Below are positions 1-10,541 of a stretch of 64,000 bases of DNA, piece after piece. The stretch is from contig NZ_CP091716.1 of the NCBI RefSeq assembly GCF_022009635.1, forward strand, positions 4,541,001 through 4,605,000. The letters run 5' to 3'. The DNA is from Variovorax paradoxus (lineage in GTDB: Bacteria > Pseudomonadota > Gammaproteobacteria > Burkholderiales > Burkholderiaceae_C). The translations under genes and the position numbers were made by a program. Numbering within the stretch: the stretch's first letter is position 1; each line of letters opens with the position of its first letter. The notes under the pieces are model-generated. The model searched no databases, was not told the DNA's origin, and saw nothing but the letters and a program-made list of their open reading frames with translations.

Positions 1-1210
1 GGATGCGGATCAGCCGGCTGACCGCATGGCCGACCGACTCGAACAGGCGGCGCACCTCGCGGTTGCGGCCTTCGGAAATCGTCACGCGATACCAGCAGTT
101 CGAGCCTTCGCCGCCGCCGTCTTCGATGGTGCCGAACTGGGCCATGCCGTCGTCCAGGCGCACCCCGTCGAGCAGCTTCTGCTTTTCTTCGCTGGTGAGC
201 GCGCCCAGCACGCGCACCGCGTACTCGCGCTCCAGGCCGAAGCGCGGGTGCATCAGCTGGTTGGCCAGATCGCCGGAGCTGCTGAACAGCAGCAGGCCTT
301 CGGTGTTCAGGTCGAGCCGGCCGACCGATTGCCACTTGCCCTGCTGCAGGCGCGGCAGCTTGCGGAACACGGTGGGCCGGTTCTGCGGGTCGTCATGCGT
401 GACCACTTCGCCGGTGGGCTTGTGGTAGGCGATGACGCGCGGCGGCGGCGGCGCGATGCGGTAGCGGATCGGCTTGCCATTGATCTTGACCTGATCGCCG
501 TACTGGATGCGCTGACCGATGTGGGCCGGCTCGTTGTTGACGGAAATGCGCCCCTGGAGAATCAGCTGCTCCATTTCGAGCCGCGAACCCAGGCCCGCCT
601 GCGCCAGCACCTTGTGCAGCTTGGGCGAGTCGGCCTCGGGCAGCAGCACGCGCTTGAGCGGCGGCACCTCGGGGCTTTCCTCGTCGGCGTCGAACTGGCC
701 GGAAATGACGTCGGCGAAGCGGATCGGCTCGGGCGGCAGCGCATTGCGCTGTTCGCGCTCGGCGGCGCGACGGGCGCGGTCGAGGTCGTCCTCTTCCTCG
801 TCAGGCTCTTCCTCTTCCTCGTCTTCGTCTTGTTCTTCGCTGTAATCGCGAGCCGGCTCGGCTGGCTCGGGTTCGGTGGCAACAGCTTCCGGCGCGTCGA
901 CAGCGACAGCAGTCACCGGCTCGGGCGCCTCCACCACTTCGGCCACGGGCGCAGCGTCAGCCACGGGCTGCAGAACCTCTTCGGACACAGGCTGCTCCGC
1001 CGGCTCCACGACTTTCTTCTTGCGAGGCGCGCGCGGCTTCTTGGGCGCTTCGGCCTCAGCCGGCGCAGCGGACACTTCGGACACAGCCTCCGGCGCAACC
1101 GACTCGGCAGCGGCGACCGCGGCCTTCTTGGGCGCAGCCGCCCTTTTCTTCTTCTTGACTTCGGGCTCGGCCGGCAGCATTGCCGCGTCGTCGGTGTCGG
1201 ATGGGCTCAT
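1..1210 (-). CDS. rluB: 23S rRNA pseudouridine synthase RluB, C-terminus beyond the window edge
   Basis: RluB converts a uridine of 23S rRNA (U2605 in E. coli) to pseudouridine during 50S maturation. The frame opens at ATG 1210-1208 and runs off base 1, giving about 403 residues, so the gene is partial. Residues 1 to about 170 are low-complexity Ala/Lys/Pro/Glu-rich and end in an acidic run. An S4 RNA-binding region follows (near [18 protein letters not shown]), then the catalytic domain with [12 protein letters not shown] near residue 297, whose Asp is the nucleophile in this family, and [11 protein letters not shown] near the edge. The ATG overlaps the scpB stop (ATGA), so translation is probably coupled. 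RluE/RluF-type paralogues are less likely because scpB-rluB is a common pair. Confidence 0.9.
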   Translation of the reverse strand, partial: MSPSDTDDAAMLPAEPEVKKKKRAAAPKKAAVAAAESVAPEAVSEVSAAPAEAEAPKKPRAPRKKKVVEPAEQPVSEEVLQPVADAAPVAEVVEAPEPVTAVAVDAPEAVATEPEPAEPARDYSEEQDEDEEEEEPDEEEDDLDRARRAAEREQRNALPPEPIRFADVISGQFDADEESPEVPPLKRVLLPEADSPKLHKVLAQAGLGSRLEMEQLILQGRISVNNEPAHIGQRIQYGDQVKINGKPIRYRIAPPPPRVIAYHKPTGEVVTHDDPQNRPTVFRKLPRLQQGKWQSVGRLDLNTEGLLLFSSSGDLANQLMHPRFGLEREYAVRVLGALTSEEKQKLLDGVRLDDGMAQFGTIEDGGGEGSNCWYRVTISEGRNREVRRLFESVGHAVSRLIRI

Positions 1211-2073
1211 GTGGTTTTTCCGGGAGAAACTGCTTGGGGATCGACCTCGTCATCGGACGGGACGTCGGGTTCTTGTTGTTCCGGCTCTGGTGCTGGAACG
1301 GGCTCGGGCTCTTCCGAGGACTCGGCGGCTGGTTCGGCCTCGGGCTCGGGTTCGGCGGCCGCAGGCGCCTCGAATTCTTCGGCGGCGGCTGCGTTTTCGG
1401 CGACTTGCGCCTGCGCGGCCTCCACGGCTTCCACCACTTCCACGGCCTCCAGCGCCACCTCTGCCGACACGGGCGCCTTGGCCTCCTCCTCGGCATCCAT
1501 CGGCAACCCTTGTTGACCACCTGAAGCCTGCTCGAGCGCGTCGACCAGGGCGGCCTGCTGCGCAGGCGTCTCGATCAGCGGAAGCTGGTCGAGCGACGCC
1601 AGGCCAAGGTCGTCCAGGAACTGCCGCGTCGTCGCGAACAGCGCCGGCCGGCCGACCGTTTCGCGGTGGCCGATCACCTCGACCCAGCCGCGGTCTTCGA
1701 GCTGCTTGAGGATCAACGAGTTGATCGTCACGCCGCGGATGTCTTCCATGTCGCCGCGCGTGGCCGGCTGGCGGTACGCGATGATGGCCAGCGTCTCAAG
1801 GGCTGCGCGCGTGTAGCGCGGCGGCTTCTCGGGATGCAGGCGGTCGAGATGGTCGCGCATCTCGGGCCGGCTCTGAAAACGCCAGCCGCTGCCGACGCTC
1901 ACAAGCTCCAGGCCGCGCTGCGCCCAGTCTTCCTGCAATTCAAGCAACAGCACCTTGATGGTGTCCACGCCCAGCTCGTCGTCGAACAGCACGCGCATGT
2001 CGCGCACCGGCAGCGGCTGGCTCGAACAGATCAAGGCGGTTTCGAGAATGCGCTTGGCATCCGCCGTATTCAT
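1207..2073 (-). CDS. scpB: Segregation and condensation protein ScpB
   Basis: ScpB is the winged-helix partner of the SMC-ScpA condensin that compacts and segregates the chromosome. The protein has 288 residues. The conserved two-winged-helix body covers roughly residues 1-185 ([18 protein letters not shown] and [18 protein letters not shown] are typical). The remaining hundred residues are an acidic Glu/Ala/Pro-rich tail absent from the core family. The stop overlaps the rluB start by four bases. scpA, often the immediate upstream neighbour, is not here; rluD lies upstream on the same strand, so scpA must be elsewhere. Confidence 0.93.
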   Translation of the reverse strand: MNTADAKRILETALICSSQPLPVRDMRVLFDDELGVDTIKVLLLELQEDWAQRGLELVSVGSGWRFQSRPEMRDHLDRLHPEKPPRYTRAALETLAIIAYRQPATRGDMEDIRGVTINSLILKQLEDRGWVEVIGHRETVGRPALFATTRQFLDDLGLASLDQLPLIETPAQQAALVDALEQASGGQQGLPMDAEEEAKAPVSAEVALEAVEVVEAVEAAQAQVAENAAAAEEFEAPAAAEPEPEAEPAAESSEEPEPVPAPEPEQQEPDVPSDDEVDPQAVSPGKTT

Positions 2074-2189
2074 GGTTCGCGTTATCCGGGAAAAGGCGCC
2101 TGGGTAGACGCTGGCTCACAAGGATGAAAGGAGTAGGCGTTGCCGGCACGCGGCGAATGCAACGCAAGGCCGGCATCGGATGGCCGGCG

Positions 2190-2203
2190 CGGCCCTCGGG
2201 CCG
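2190..2203 (-). terminator. GC-rich stem-loop directly after rluD
   Basis: A perfect six-base stem (CGGCCC/GGGCCG, two-base spacer) abuts the rluD stop. There is no T-run, so it may only be an mRNA 3' structure and not a true intrinsic terminator. Confidence 0.25.
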
Positions 2204-3238
2204 TCAGGCGCGATTGTAAACCAGCCCCCAGGACTGCAAAGCCTGAATGAGGTCCGGCGGCGGCGGCGATCGGAACTCCATGGGCTCTTGCGTGACGGGA
2301 TGCACGAAGGCCAGCCGGAACGCATGCAGCGCCTGGCGCGACAGGCCGACGGCCGGCGCGCCGCCATAAAGCGCGTCTCCCACCAACGGATGCCCGATCG
2401 ACGCCATGTGCACGCGGATCTGATGGGTGCGGCCGGTTTCGAGGGTGCAACGCACCACGCAGCCTTCGGAATGGCTGTCGAGCCGCTCGATCAGCGTGCG
2501 CGCGGTCTTGCCCGCATGACGCTCCAGGTCGACCACGGCCATGCGCAGCCGATTGCGCGGATCCCGCCCGATGGGCGCATCGACCTGCCGGGCCGCCGCG
2601 CCGACCCAGGGCTTGTGCCCGATTGCCAGGTACTGCCGCTTGACCTCGCGCGCGGCGATCAGCGCGACCATCGCGTCCATGGTCGCCCGCGTGCGGGCCA
2701 CCACCATCAGCCCGCTGGTGTCGCGATCGAGCCGGTGCACGATGCCGGCGCGCGGCAGCAGCGCGGCCTTCGGATCGAGCGCCAGCAGTCCGTTGAGCAG
2801 CGTGCCGCTCCAATGCCCGGGCGCCGGATGCACGACCAGCCCGGCGGGCTTGTCGACGATGCGCAGGTGCTCGTCCTCGTACACGGTGACGAGGTCCATC
2901 GTCTCGGGCCGGAAAGCCTGGCTCTGGGGCGTGGGCCGCAGTTCGATGCGCCCTGCCTGCCCCGCCTTGACGCCGGCCGAGACCTTGGTGACAGTACGCC
3001 CCTGCAGCTCCACGGCGCCGGCCTCGATGAGTTGCTGGAGGTAACTGCGGGAAAATTCGGGCACCAGCGCGGCCAGCGCGCGGTCGAGCCGCTGGCCGTG
3101 CTGCGCCGAATCGATGATGAAGGGCCGCAGCTCGCTGGCCTCGGCCGGGTCGGCGCCTTCCTCGTGTTCGGCCGCCTCCAGATGCTCGGGGGTATTGCCC
3201 AAAGGGTCGGTCGATATAATTGAGGGTAACTGTTTCAC
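2204..3238 (-). CDS. rluD: 23S rRNA pseudouridine synthase RluD
   Basis: RluD makes pseudouridines 1911/1915/1917 in helix 69 of 23S rRNA and is important for ribosome assembly. The 344 residues contain an N-terminal S4 domain (from about QRLDRALAALVPEFSRSYLQQ) and the RluA-type catalytic domain with HRLDRDTSGLMVVA, where the Asp is catalytic, and ETGRTHQIRVHMASIGHPLVGD. The start used is GTG at 3238, which leaves only 14 bases to the divergent bamD ATG and places the bamD -10 inside the rluD frame. A start further inside is possible because the first 40 residues are not conserved family sequence. Confidence 0.9.
   Translation of the reverse strand: MKQLPSIISTDPLGNTPEHLEAAEHEEGADPAEASELRPFIIDSAQHGQRLDRALAALVPEFSRSYLQQLIEAGAVELQGRTVTKVSAGVKAGQAGRIELRPTPQSQAFRPETMDLVTVYEDEHLRIVDKPAGLVVHPAPGHWSGTLLNGLLALDPKAALLPRAGIVHRLDRDTSGLMVVARTRATMDAMVALIAAREVKRQYLAIGHKPWVGAAARQVDAPIGRDPRNRLRMAVVDLERHAGKTARTLIERLDSHSEGCVVRCTLETGRTHQIRVHMASIGHPLVGDALYGGAPAVGLSRQALHAFRLAFVHPVTQEPMEFRSPPPPDLIQALQSWGLVYNRA
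3215..3220 (+). promoter_or_regulatory. Probable -10 element of bamD
   Basis: A perfect TATAAT sits 32 bases upstream of the bamD ATG and overlaps the 5' end of the divergent rluD frame. No good -35 is seen at 16-18 bases (TATTGC is the closest), so activity is inferred mainly from the -10 and its position. Confidence 0.4.
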
Positions 3239-3252
3239 GAAAGCCGTATGTG

Positions 3253-4059
3253 ATGTTTCGCGCCAAATTATCGGTCCCCACCTGGATCGCGCTCAGCGCG
3301 GTGGCCCTGCTCGCAGCCGGCTGCTCGTCGACCTCCGTCGACAAGACCGCGAACTGGAGCCCCAACAAGATCTACGCGGAAGCCAAGGACGAGGCCGGAT
3401 CGGGGGCCTACGACAAGGCCGTGCCGCTCTACGAGAAGCTAGAAGGCCGCGCCGCCGGCACGCCGCTCGCGCAGCAGGCCCAGCTGGAAAAAGCCTACGC
3501 CCAGTACAAGTCGGGCGAAAAGGCCAGCGCCATCGCCACCATCGACCGCTTCATGAAGCTGCATCCCGCGAGCCCCGCGCTCGACTATGCGCTCTACCTG
3601 AAGGGCGTGATCAACTTCAACGACGACCTAGGCATGTTCGCGTTCCTCACGCGCCAGGACCTGTCCGAGCGCGACCAGAAGGCGGCCAAGGAGTCGTTCG
3701 AGTCGTTCAAGGACCTCGTGACCCGCTTCCCCGAGTCGCGCTACGCCCCTGACTCGCGCCAGCGCATGAACTACATCGTGAACTCGCTCGCGCAGTACGA
3801 AGTTCATGTGGCCCGCTACTACTACTCGCGCGGCGCCTACCTGGCAGCCATCAACCGGGCCCAGATCGCCCTGTCCGACTACCGCGAAGTGCCGGCGCTC
3901 GAGGAAGCCCTGTACATCATGGTGAAGTCGTACGACGCGCTCGGCATGAAAGACCTGCGCGACGACGCCCAGCGCGTGCTGACCACCAACTACCCCCAGA
4001 GCACCTACCTTGCCAACGGCTTCAAGGGCAAGGACGACCCCTGGTGGAAGGTCTGGTAA
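3253..4059 (+). CDS. bamD: Outer membrane assembly lipoprotein BamD (ComL)
   Basis: BamD is the essential lipoprotein of the BAM complex that inserts beta-barrel proteins into the outer membrane. From ATG 3253 the protein is 268 residues. A signal peptide ends in the lipobox LLAAGC, making Cys24 the lipidated residue. TPR-like helices follow, with NKIYAEAKDEAGSGAYDKAV and SRYAPDSRQRMNYIVNSLAQ typical of the family. An upstream in-frame ATG at 3220 exists but would put about 11 residues ahead of the signal peptide and overlaps the -10 element, so it was rejected. It is divergent from rluD. Confidence 0.95.
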   Translation: MFRAKLSVPTWIALSAVALLAAGCSSTSVDKTANWSPNKIYAEAKDEAGSGAYDKAVPLYEKLEGRAAGTPLAQQAQLEKAYAQYKSGEKASAIATIDRFMKLHPASPALDYALYLKGVINFNDDLGMFAFLTRQDLSERDQKAAKESFESFKDLVTRFPESRYAPDSRQRMNYIVNSLAQYEVHVARYYYSRGAYLAAINRAQIALSDYREVPALEEALYIMVKSYDALGMKDLRDDAQRVLTTNYPQSTYLANGFKGKDDPWWKVW

Positions 4060-4063
4060 GGCC

Positions 4064-4101
4064 AGCCAGCCCTGCTGAACAGCAGCAGGCGCGCTCTGGC
4101 T
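4064..4101. terminator. Two-tier inverted repeat between bamD and the helicase gene
   Basis: An inner seven-base perfect stem (CCTGCTG 4071-4077 and CAGCAGG 4083-4089) is enclosed by AGCCAG/CTGGCT at 4064-4069 and 4096-4101. It lies between convergent genes, so it may serve both strands. No T-run follows on either side. Confidence 0.45.
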
Positions 4102-6190
4102 AGTTCTTGAGCGCGTCCAGCGCGGCGTCGAAATCCGCTTCGTTTTCGAGCCGCCGCATCGGCGGAAGCGCCGCCAGCAGGCGGCGTCCATAGCCCATGG
4201 CGACCAGGCGGGTGTCGCAGATCGCCAGCACGCCGCTGTCGGTTTCCCGCCGGATCAGCCGCCCCGCCCCCTGCTTGAGCGCGACGGCCGCCTCGGGCAA
4301 CGAATAGTCAGCAAACGAACTGCGCCCCTGCGCCTCGAGCCGCTGCGAGCGCGCCTCGACCAAGGGATCGTTGGGCGGCGGGAACGGCAGCTTGTCGATC
4401 ACCACCAGTTGCAGCGCATCGCCCGGCGCATCGAAGCCCTCCCAGAACGAAGCCGATGCCACCAGCACGCAGCCTGCGCGCCCGGCGCTCGCCCCTTCGC
4501 GGAAACGGTCCATCAGCACCCGCTTGGGCAGTTCGCCCTGCACCAGCACCTCGGGCCGCGCTTCGGTCTCCAGCAGTTCGAACTGCTGCTTGATGGCATC
4601 GCCAATGGTGCGCAAGGCGCGCAGCGTGGTCGTCAGCACCAGCGTGCGGCCACCGAGCTCGGCAGCGCCGCGTGCAGCCAGTTGGGCGACCCGCTGGCTG
4701 TGGGAGGGATCATTGGGCTTGGGGAACGCGCGAGGCACGTACAGCGCGGCCTGCGATGCGTAGTCGAACGGGCTCTGCACCCGCAGTACTTCGGCATCGT
4801 GCAGACCACAGGGCTCGGTGAACCAACGCAGCGTGGGCTCGTCGCCCAGCGTGGCCGAGGTAAAGACCCAGGCCCGTCCGCCGTCTTCCTGCACCGGCGC
4901 CTCACGTGCCGACCGTTCGCCATAGGCATCGAGTTCGTCGTCGCTGTCGTCCCCGTCATCGTCCGCATCGGCACCCGCTTCGTCGACGATCTTGAGCACC
5001 CGCTTGCGCATCGCATCGGCGATGTCCAGCGGCGACTCGATCAGTCGCAGCTGCGAGCCGACATCAACCCAGCGCACCGAATCGACCTCGCAAGGCAGCG
5101 CGAAGCGTGCGGTGCGCTTGGCTAGCTGGCGTGCCCGCTCGTGCAGCCGCACGAAGTCAGGGGAAATCTCGCTGACGGTGGCCAGCCCCTCGGCCGCCTG
5201 CTCGAACGAGTGCTGCAGGTCGTCGAGCGCGCTCTGCCAGGCGTCGGGGTCGATGCCTTCCGGCGCGGGCCCCAGCCAGCGCAGCTTGGCGCCCGGCCAC
5301 TGCTTGCCGACCACCAGCCGCAGCTCGCGCGCGGTGCGCTCGACACCGGAAACCAGCTGCTGCCAGTCGACCAGCCCGCGCGCGTGCTGCAGGCCCGAGC
5401 CCAGCATGTCGCGCGCGAAATCCAGCGCCTGCCCGCTCCCGAGCTGCGCGCCCAGGAACTGCACGCCGGTTTCATTGAGCTGATGCGCCTCGTCGAACAC
5501 CACGACGCTCACGGTGGGCAGCAATTCCGCCATGCCGGTCTCGCGCACCGCAAGGTCGGCAAAGAACAGGTGATGGTTGATGACGACGATGTCGGCCGCC
5601 AAGGCTTCACGCCGTGCCAGGTTGACGTGGCAGGCCTTGAACTGCGGGCACTGCGCGCCCAGGCAGTTCTCGCGGGTGGAGGTGATCAGCGGTATCAGCG
5701 GCGAGCGTTCGTCCAGCCCCGGCAGCTCGGCCAGGTCGCCGGTGCGCGTGGCTTTAGACCATTGCTCGATCTTGGCGAGCGTGCGCAGACTGCCGCGCTC
5801 GGGCAGCGAGGCGTCGTGGCGCGCGGTGTCGAGCCGGTGCAGGCACAGGTAGCTGCCGCGCCCCTTGAGCAGCGCGGTGCGCACCGGCAGGCCGAAGGCT
5901 TCGACCAGCCGCGGCAGATCGCGGCCGAAGAGCTGGTCCTGCAGCGTCTTGGTGGCGGTCGACAGCAGCACGCGCTCGCCGCTCAGCAAGGCCGGCACGA
6001 GGTACGAGAAGGTCTTGCCCACGCCGGTGCCGGCCTCGACCACGAGCACGCCGCCCTGGTCGATGGTGCGGGCCACGGCCATGGCCATTTCGGTCTGGCC
6101 CGAGCGTTCGCGGAATTGCTCGGCGGCACGCGACAGCGCGCCATCTTGCGCGAAAGCGTCGCGCACCTTGTCTTCGAGTGCGCCCGTCAC
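4100..6190 (-). CDS. DinG/YoaA-family ATP-dependent DNA helicase
   Basis: This is a superfamily 2 XPD-like 5'-3' helicase of 696 residues. It shows Walker A (EAGTGVGKTF, about residue 53), the iron-sulfur cysteine region (ENCLGAQCPQFKACHVNL), the NHHLFFADL segment, the Walker B box VVFDEAH, motif III VFTSATLGD and the C-terminal helicase motif (QGAGRLIRR). Family members unwind D-loops, R-loops and stalled forks. The ENCLG spacing resembles YoaA more than DinG, but I cannot separate them with certainty. It starts with GTG at 6190, overlapping the stop of the preceding small gene (GTGA). An acidic insert with several consecutive Asp residues (near ADADDDGDD) is unusual. Confidence 0.88.
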   Translation of the reverse strand: MTGALEDKVRDAFAQDGALSRAAEQFRERSGQTEMAMAVARTIDQGGVLVVEAGTGVGKTFSYLVPALLSGERVLLSTATKTLQDQLFGRDLPRLVEAFGLPVRTALLKGRGSYLCLHRLDTARHDASLPERGSLRTLAKIEQWSKATRTGDLAELPGLDERSPLIPLITSTRENCLGAQCPQFKACHVNLARREALAADIVVINHHLFFADLAVRETGMAELLPTVSVVVFDEAHQLNETGVQFLGAQLGSGQALDFARDMLGSGLQHARGLVDWQQLVSGVERTARELRLVVGKQWPGAKLRWLGPAPEGIDPDAWQSALDDLQHSFEQAAEGLATVSEISPDFVRLHERARQLAKRTARFALPCEVDSVRWVDVGSQLRLIESPLDIADAMRKRVLKIVDEAGADADDDGDDSDDELDAYGERSAREAPVQEDGGRAWVFTSATLGDEPTLRWFTEPCGLHDAEVLRVQSPFDYASQAALYVPRAFPKPNDPSHSQRVAQLAARGAAELGGRTLVLTTTLRALRTIGDAIKQQFELLETEARPEVLVQGELPKRVLMDRFREGASAGRAGCVLVASASFWEGFDAPGDALQLVVIDKLPFPPPNDPLVEARSQRLEAQGRSSFADYSLPEAAVALKQGAGRLIRRETDSGVLAICDTRLVAMGYGRRLLAALPPMRRLENEADFDAALDALKN

Positions 6191-6390
6191 GCCGGCTCTC
6201 TCGGGTCGAGCACGTTTTCGAGGCGCGCGATCTGGTCGCGCAATGCGAGGCGGCGCTTTTTCAGGCGCCGCAGCAGCAGCTCGTCTTGCGGCGAGCCTTC
6301 GGCCAGCCGGTCGATGGTGGCGTCGAGATCGGCATGCTCGATGCGCAGCTCGATCAGCTGCCGGGAAAGGGAATGAAGATTGGAGTCCAA
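6187..6390 (-). CDS. YdcH/DUF465-like small coiled-coil protein
   Basis: This predicted 67-residue protein starts at TTG 6390 (LDSNLHSLSRQLIELR). It consists of two amphipathic helices separated by a short turn (EGSPQDEL) and the basic segment RRLKKRRLALRDQI, the layout of the DUF465/YdcH family, whose function is unknown. The open frame extends about 50 codons upstream, but that part has no family resemblance and runs into the neighbouring promoter, so the short form is preferred. Its stop overlaps the GTG of the helicase gene, which suggests co-translation. Confidence 0.7.
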   Translation of the reverse strand: MDSNLHSLSRQLIELRIEHADLDATIDRLAEGSPQDELLLRRLKKRRLALRDQIARLENVLDPREPA

Positions 6391-6411
6391 CGGTGGGGAG
6401 CGAACGCAGAG

Positions 6412-6439
6412 TTGGCGCGTCGCGTGTTCATTCGATAAT
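6412..6439 (+). promoter_or_regulatory. Candidate promoter of the PP2C phosphatase gene
   Basis: TTGGCG at 6412-6417 and GATAAT at 6434-6439 are separated by 16 bases; four and five of six positions match the sigma-70 consensus. The predicted start lies about 50 bases before the ATG at 6497. Confidence 0.45.
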
Positions 6440-6496
6440 ACGTCCTGACACGAATCCCCGAGCAGACAGAACCACGCGCTTGCGCGCATATGCCTC

Positions 6497-7267
6497 ATGA
6501 CCCAAGGCTTTCGACTAGCAGCGGCCACCGGACTCCACAAGGGAGACCGCCCGTACCAACAAGACCAGGTCTTGATGATGAGTCATCCGCGGGTGCCCGG
6601 CTGCGTGCTGGGCGTCGTTGCCGACGGCATGGGCGGGCGCAGCGGCGGGCGCAAGGCGTCCGACCAGGTCCTGATGACCGCGCGCCAGCTCTTCGCGCGC
6701 TACGCGCCGGGCCGCGACGACCCCGAAGTCCTGCTGAGGCAGATGCTGGAAGACTCGCACACGGTCATCAAGCTCACCGCCATCTCCAGCGAACAGGAGC
6801 CCCACAGCACGCTGGCGGCCTTCCTGCTGAACCCCAAGGGCGACTGCGCCTGGATCCATGCCGGCGACTCGCGCATCTATCATTTCCACGACGGACAGCT
6901 GGTCAAGCGCACGCGCGACCACTCGTACGTGCAGGCGCTGATCGACCGCGGCCAGATCAGCGAAGCGGAGGCCAATATCCACCCGCAGGGCAACATCCTG
7001 CTGGGCTGCCTGGGCATGACCACGACACCGCCGCCCATCGACCCGCACTACATCCCGAAGATGCGGTCCGGCGACCTGCTGATGGCATGCAGCGACGGGC
7101 TCTGGCACTACTTCACGCCCGAGGAAATGGCGAGCGTTCTGTACGCCCAGCCACCACGCGACGCGGTCGAAATCCTGGTGGGCGAAGCACGACGCCGGGC
7201 GCGCGGCACCGGCGACAACATTTCCATTGCGGTCCTGAAGCTCGACGCGCTCCCGGCAGCCGCCTGA
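6497..7267 (+). CDS. PP2C-family serine/threonine protein phosphatase
   Basis: This 256-residue protein is a complete PPM/PP2C catalytic domain. Metal-binding signatures are visible in order: VVADGMGGRSGG (about residue 40), HAGDSRIYHF, ACSDGLWHYF and GTGDNISIAVL. There is no signal peptide or membrane segment, so it should be cytosolic. Such enzymes remove phosphate from Ser/Thr of proteins phosphorylated by Hanks-type kinases. No kinase, FHA-domain or type VI secretion gene is adjacent, so its substrate cannot be guessed from context. A probable promoter lies upstream. Confidence 0.9.
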   Translation: MTQGFRLAAATGLHKGDRPYQQDQVLMMSHPRVPGCVLGVVADGMGGRSGGRKASDQVLMTARQLFARYAPGRDDPEVLLRQMLEDSHTVIKLTAISSEQEPHSTLAAFLLNPKGDCAWIHAGDSRIYHFHDGQLVKRTRDHSYVQALIDRGQISEAEANIHPQGNILLGCLGMTTTPPPIDPHYIPKMRSGDLLMACSDGLWHYFTPEEMASVLYAQPPRDAVEILVGEARRRARGTGDNISIAVLKLDALPAAA

Positions 7268-7307
7268 CTGAGCGCGCCCTTCGCAGCGGCAGCGCCCTAT
7301 CGATCGA

Positions 7308-7991
7308 TCAGGGTGCGGCCGAGGCCGGAGCCGGAGTGCCCGGCGGGGGAGGAGGCGCCGGCAGCGGCGCACCACGCGGCTTGTCGCGCGACGCATTCTG
7401 CCGCTCGACGCTGGCCTTGTGCTCGGCCGCCCTCTTCTGCTTGTCCTGGAAGCGCTGCACGTTTGCGGGCGCTTCGGTACGCTGCTGGGCCGTCTTGGCC
7501 TGCTCGTCGGCATGCGCCTGCTGCTTCGACTGGAATGCGCGCTCGCGCTCGGCGTCGCTGGCGGCCGTGGAGGCACGGCTGGCCGCGTGATCGGCTGCGC
7601 GCTGCTCGCGGTCTTTCTGGTTCTGGATCGACTGTTCCTGCTTCTCGCGCGTGTCCTGCTCGCGTGGGGTGGCGGCCTTCTGGTCGAGCTTCTGCAGCTC
7701 GGCCGCGCCGCTGCGCTGGCGCTGGATGTCGTTGATCGCGGTTTCCTGGCGCTTGATGCTGTCGGACTCGACCCGGCGCCGGGTACGGCTCTCGCTCAGG
7801 CAGTCTTCGACCGCGAATTTCTTGTAGCAGGCGGTCCGCTCTTCCAGGAAGCGCTTTTCCATGGCCTCGCGCTCGGACGAAAGCCTGCGCTTCTCGGCTT
7901 CGAGGTCGACGGTGCCCGAAGCGGCATTGGACTGCGCCCACAGAGGCAGGCTGGCCAACGACATCAGCAGGACAAGAGCGAATTTTTTCAT
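7308..7991 (-). CDS. Secreted coiled-coil protein of unknown function
   Basis: I do not recognise a named family. The 227 residues start with a signal peptide (MKKFALVLLMSLASLPLWAQ, likely cut after the WA of LPLWA). A long highly charged helical stretch (Glu/Arg/Lys/Gln, residues about 30-200) should form a coiled coil, and a Pro/Ala tail ends the protein. Two cysteines (CYKKFAVEDC, near residues 55 and 64) could form a disulfide. The start overlaps the zapE stop by four bases (ATGA), so it is probably translated after ZapE at the end of the sucA-sucB-lpdA-zapE transcript. A periplasmic location is likely. Confidence 0.75.
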   Translation of the reverse strand: MKKFALVLLMSLASLPLWAQSNAASGTVDLEAEKRRLSSEREAMEKRFLEERTACYKKFAVEDCLSESRTRRRVESDSIKRQETAINDIQRQRSGAAELQKLDQKAATPREQDTREKQEQSIQNQKDREQRAADHAASRASTAASDAERERAFQSKQQAHADEQAKTAQQRTEAPANVQRFQDKQKRAAEHKASVERQNASRDKPRGAPLPAPPPPPGTPAPASAAP

Positions 7992-9088
7992 GTGAGTCGG
8001 GTGTCGACGATGCGGCGTTCCAGGGAAAGAAACTCGCTCGACTGCATTTCAGTGAGCCGGGAGACCGTGCGCGGGAATTCGTGCGCCAGCGGACCCTCGG
8101 TGTACAACGCCTCGGGCGGAACCTCAGCCGACATGATGAGCTTGCAGCGCCGGTCGTACAAGACGTCGACCAGCCAGGTGAAACGGCGTGCTTCGGAAGC
8201 CATGCGCACGGGCATGTGCGGCACGTCGGACAGCAGCACGGTGTGAAACTGGCTCGCGATTTCCAGATAGTCGTTCTGGGAGCGCGGACCGCCGCACAGC
8301 GTCTTGAAGTCGAACCAGACCACGCCGCCGGCCTTGCGCCGCGCGCGGATCTCGCGCGACTCGATATGCAGCACCGGGTTTTCGTCCGCCACCTCGGCCA
8401 GCTTGTCGAAGGCCTTGCGCATTTCCTTCTCGGCCGCCGCGTCGTTGGGCGTGAGATACATGCGCAGCTGCTCCAGCGTGCGGCGCCGGTAGTCGGTGCC
8501 GTTGTCGACGCTGAGCACTTCGAGCTTCTCGTTCAGGAGCGCAATGGCGGGCAGGATGCGGTCGCGATGCAACCCGCCGGGGTAAAGATCGTCGGGCTTG
8601 AAGTTCGAGGTGGTGACGAAGCCCACGCCGTTCTCGAACAGCGACACCAGCAGCCGATGAAGAATCATCGCGTCGGTGATGTCCGCCACATGGAACTCGT
8701 CGAAGCAGATCAGCTTGTAGCGCTTGGAAATGCGCAAGCCCAGTTCGTCGAGCGGATTGACGGTGCCTTGCAGCTCGCGCAGTTCGCGGTGCACTTCACG
8801 CATGAATTCGTGGAAATGCAGACGCGTCTTGCGCCGCAGCGGCACGGCGTTGAAGAAGAGGTCCATCAGGAAGCTCTTGCCCCGCCCGACGCCACCGTAC
8901 ATGTAGACGCCGCGCGGAAGCTCCGGCCGGTTGATGAACTTCTTCAGCGCATTCGAGCGCTGGGCCTTGTACTCGGCCCACTCGTTGGCGCAGCGATCCA
9001 GCGCCTCCACGGCGTGCAGTTGCGCGGGATCGCTGTGGAACCCGCGCGCTGCGAGTTCCGCCTCGTAGGCCTGTTTGACGCTGGTCAA
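7988..9088 (-). CDS. zapE: Cell division ATPase ZapE (AFG1 family)
   Basis: ZapE is an AAA-type ATPase that interacts with FtsZ and is related to mitochondrial AFG1. The 366 residues contain Walker A (YGGVGRGKSFLMD, about residue 66), the conserved LHFHEFMREVH segment, and Walker B (LICFDEFHVADI) followed by TTSNFKPDDLYPGGLHRDRI. Length and motifs are normal for the family. It starts four bases after the lpdA stop and overlaps the downstream gene, so it probably shares the 2-oxoglutarate dehydrogenase transcript. Confidence 0.93.
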   Translation of the reverse strand: MTSVKQAYEAELAARGFHSDPAQLHAVEALDRCANEWAEYKAQRSNALKKFINRPELPRGVYMYGGVGRGKSFLMDLFFNAVPLRRKTRLHFHEFMREVHRELRELQGTVNPLDELGLRISKRYKLICFDEFHVADITDAMILHRLLVSLFENGVGFVTTSNFKPDDLYPGGLHRDRILPAIALLNEKLEVLSVDNGTDYRRRTLEQLRMYLTPNDAAAEKEMRKAFDKLAEVADENPVLHIESREIRARRKAGGVVWFDFKTLCGGPRSQNDYLEIASQFHTVLLSDVPHMPVRMASEARRFTWLVDVLYDRRCKLIMSAEVPPEALYTEGPLAHEFPRTVSRLTEMQSSEFLSLERRIVDTRLT

Positions 9089-9092
9089 AGGA

Positions 9093-10523
<1,431 letters not shown>

Positions 10524-10541
10524 CTGATTCTTTCTCCCGGA

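Noticed and set aside
1207..1210. Frameshift between scpB and rluB
   Set aside because: The overlap is an ordinary ATGA start-stop junction between two complete reading frames, not a broken gene.
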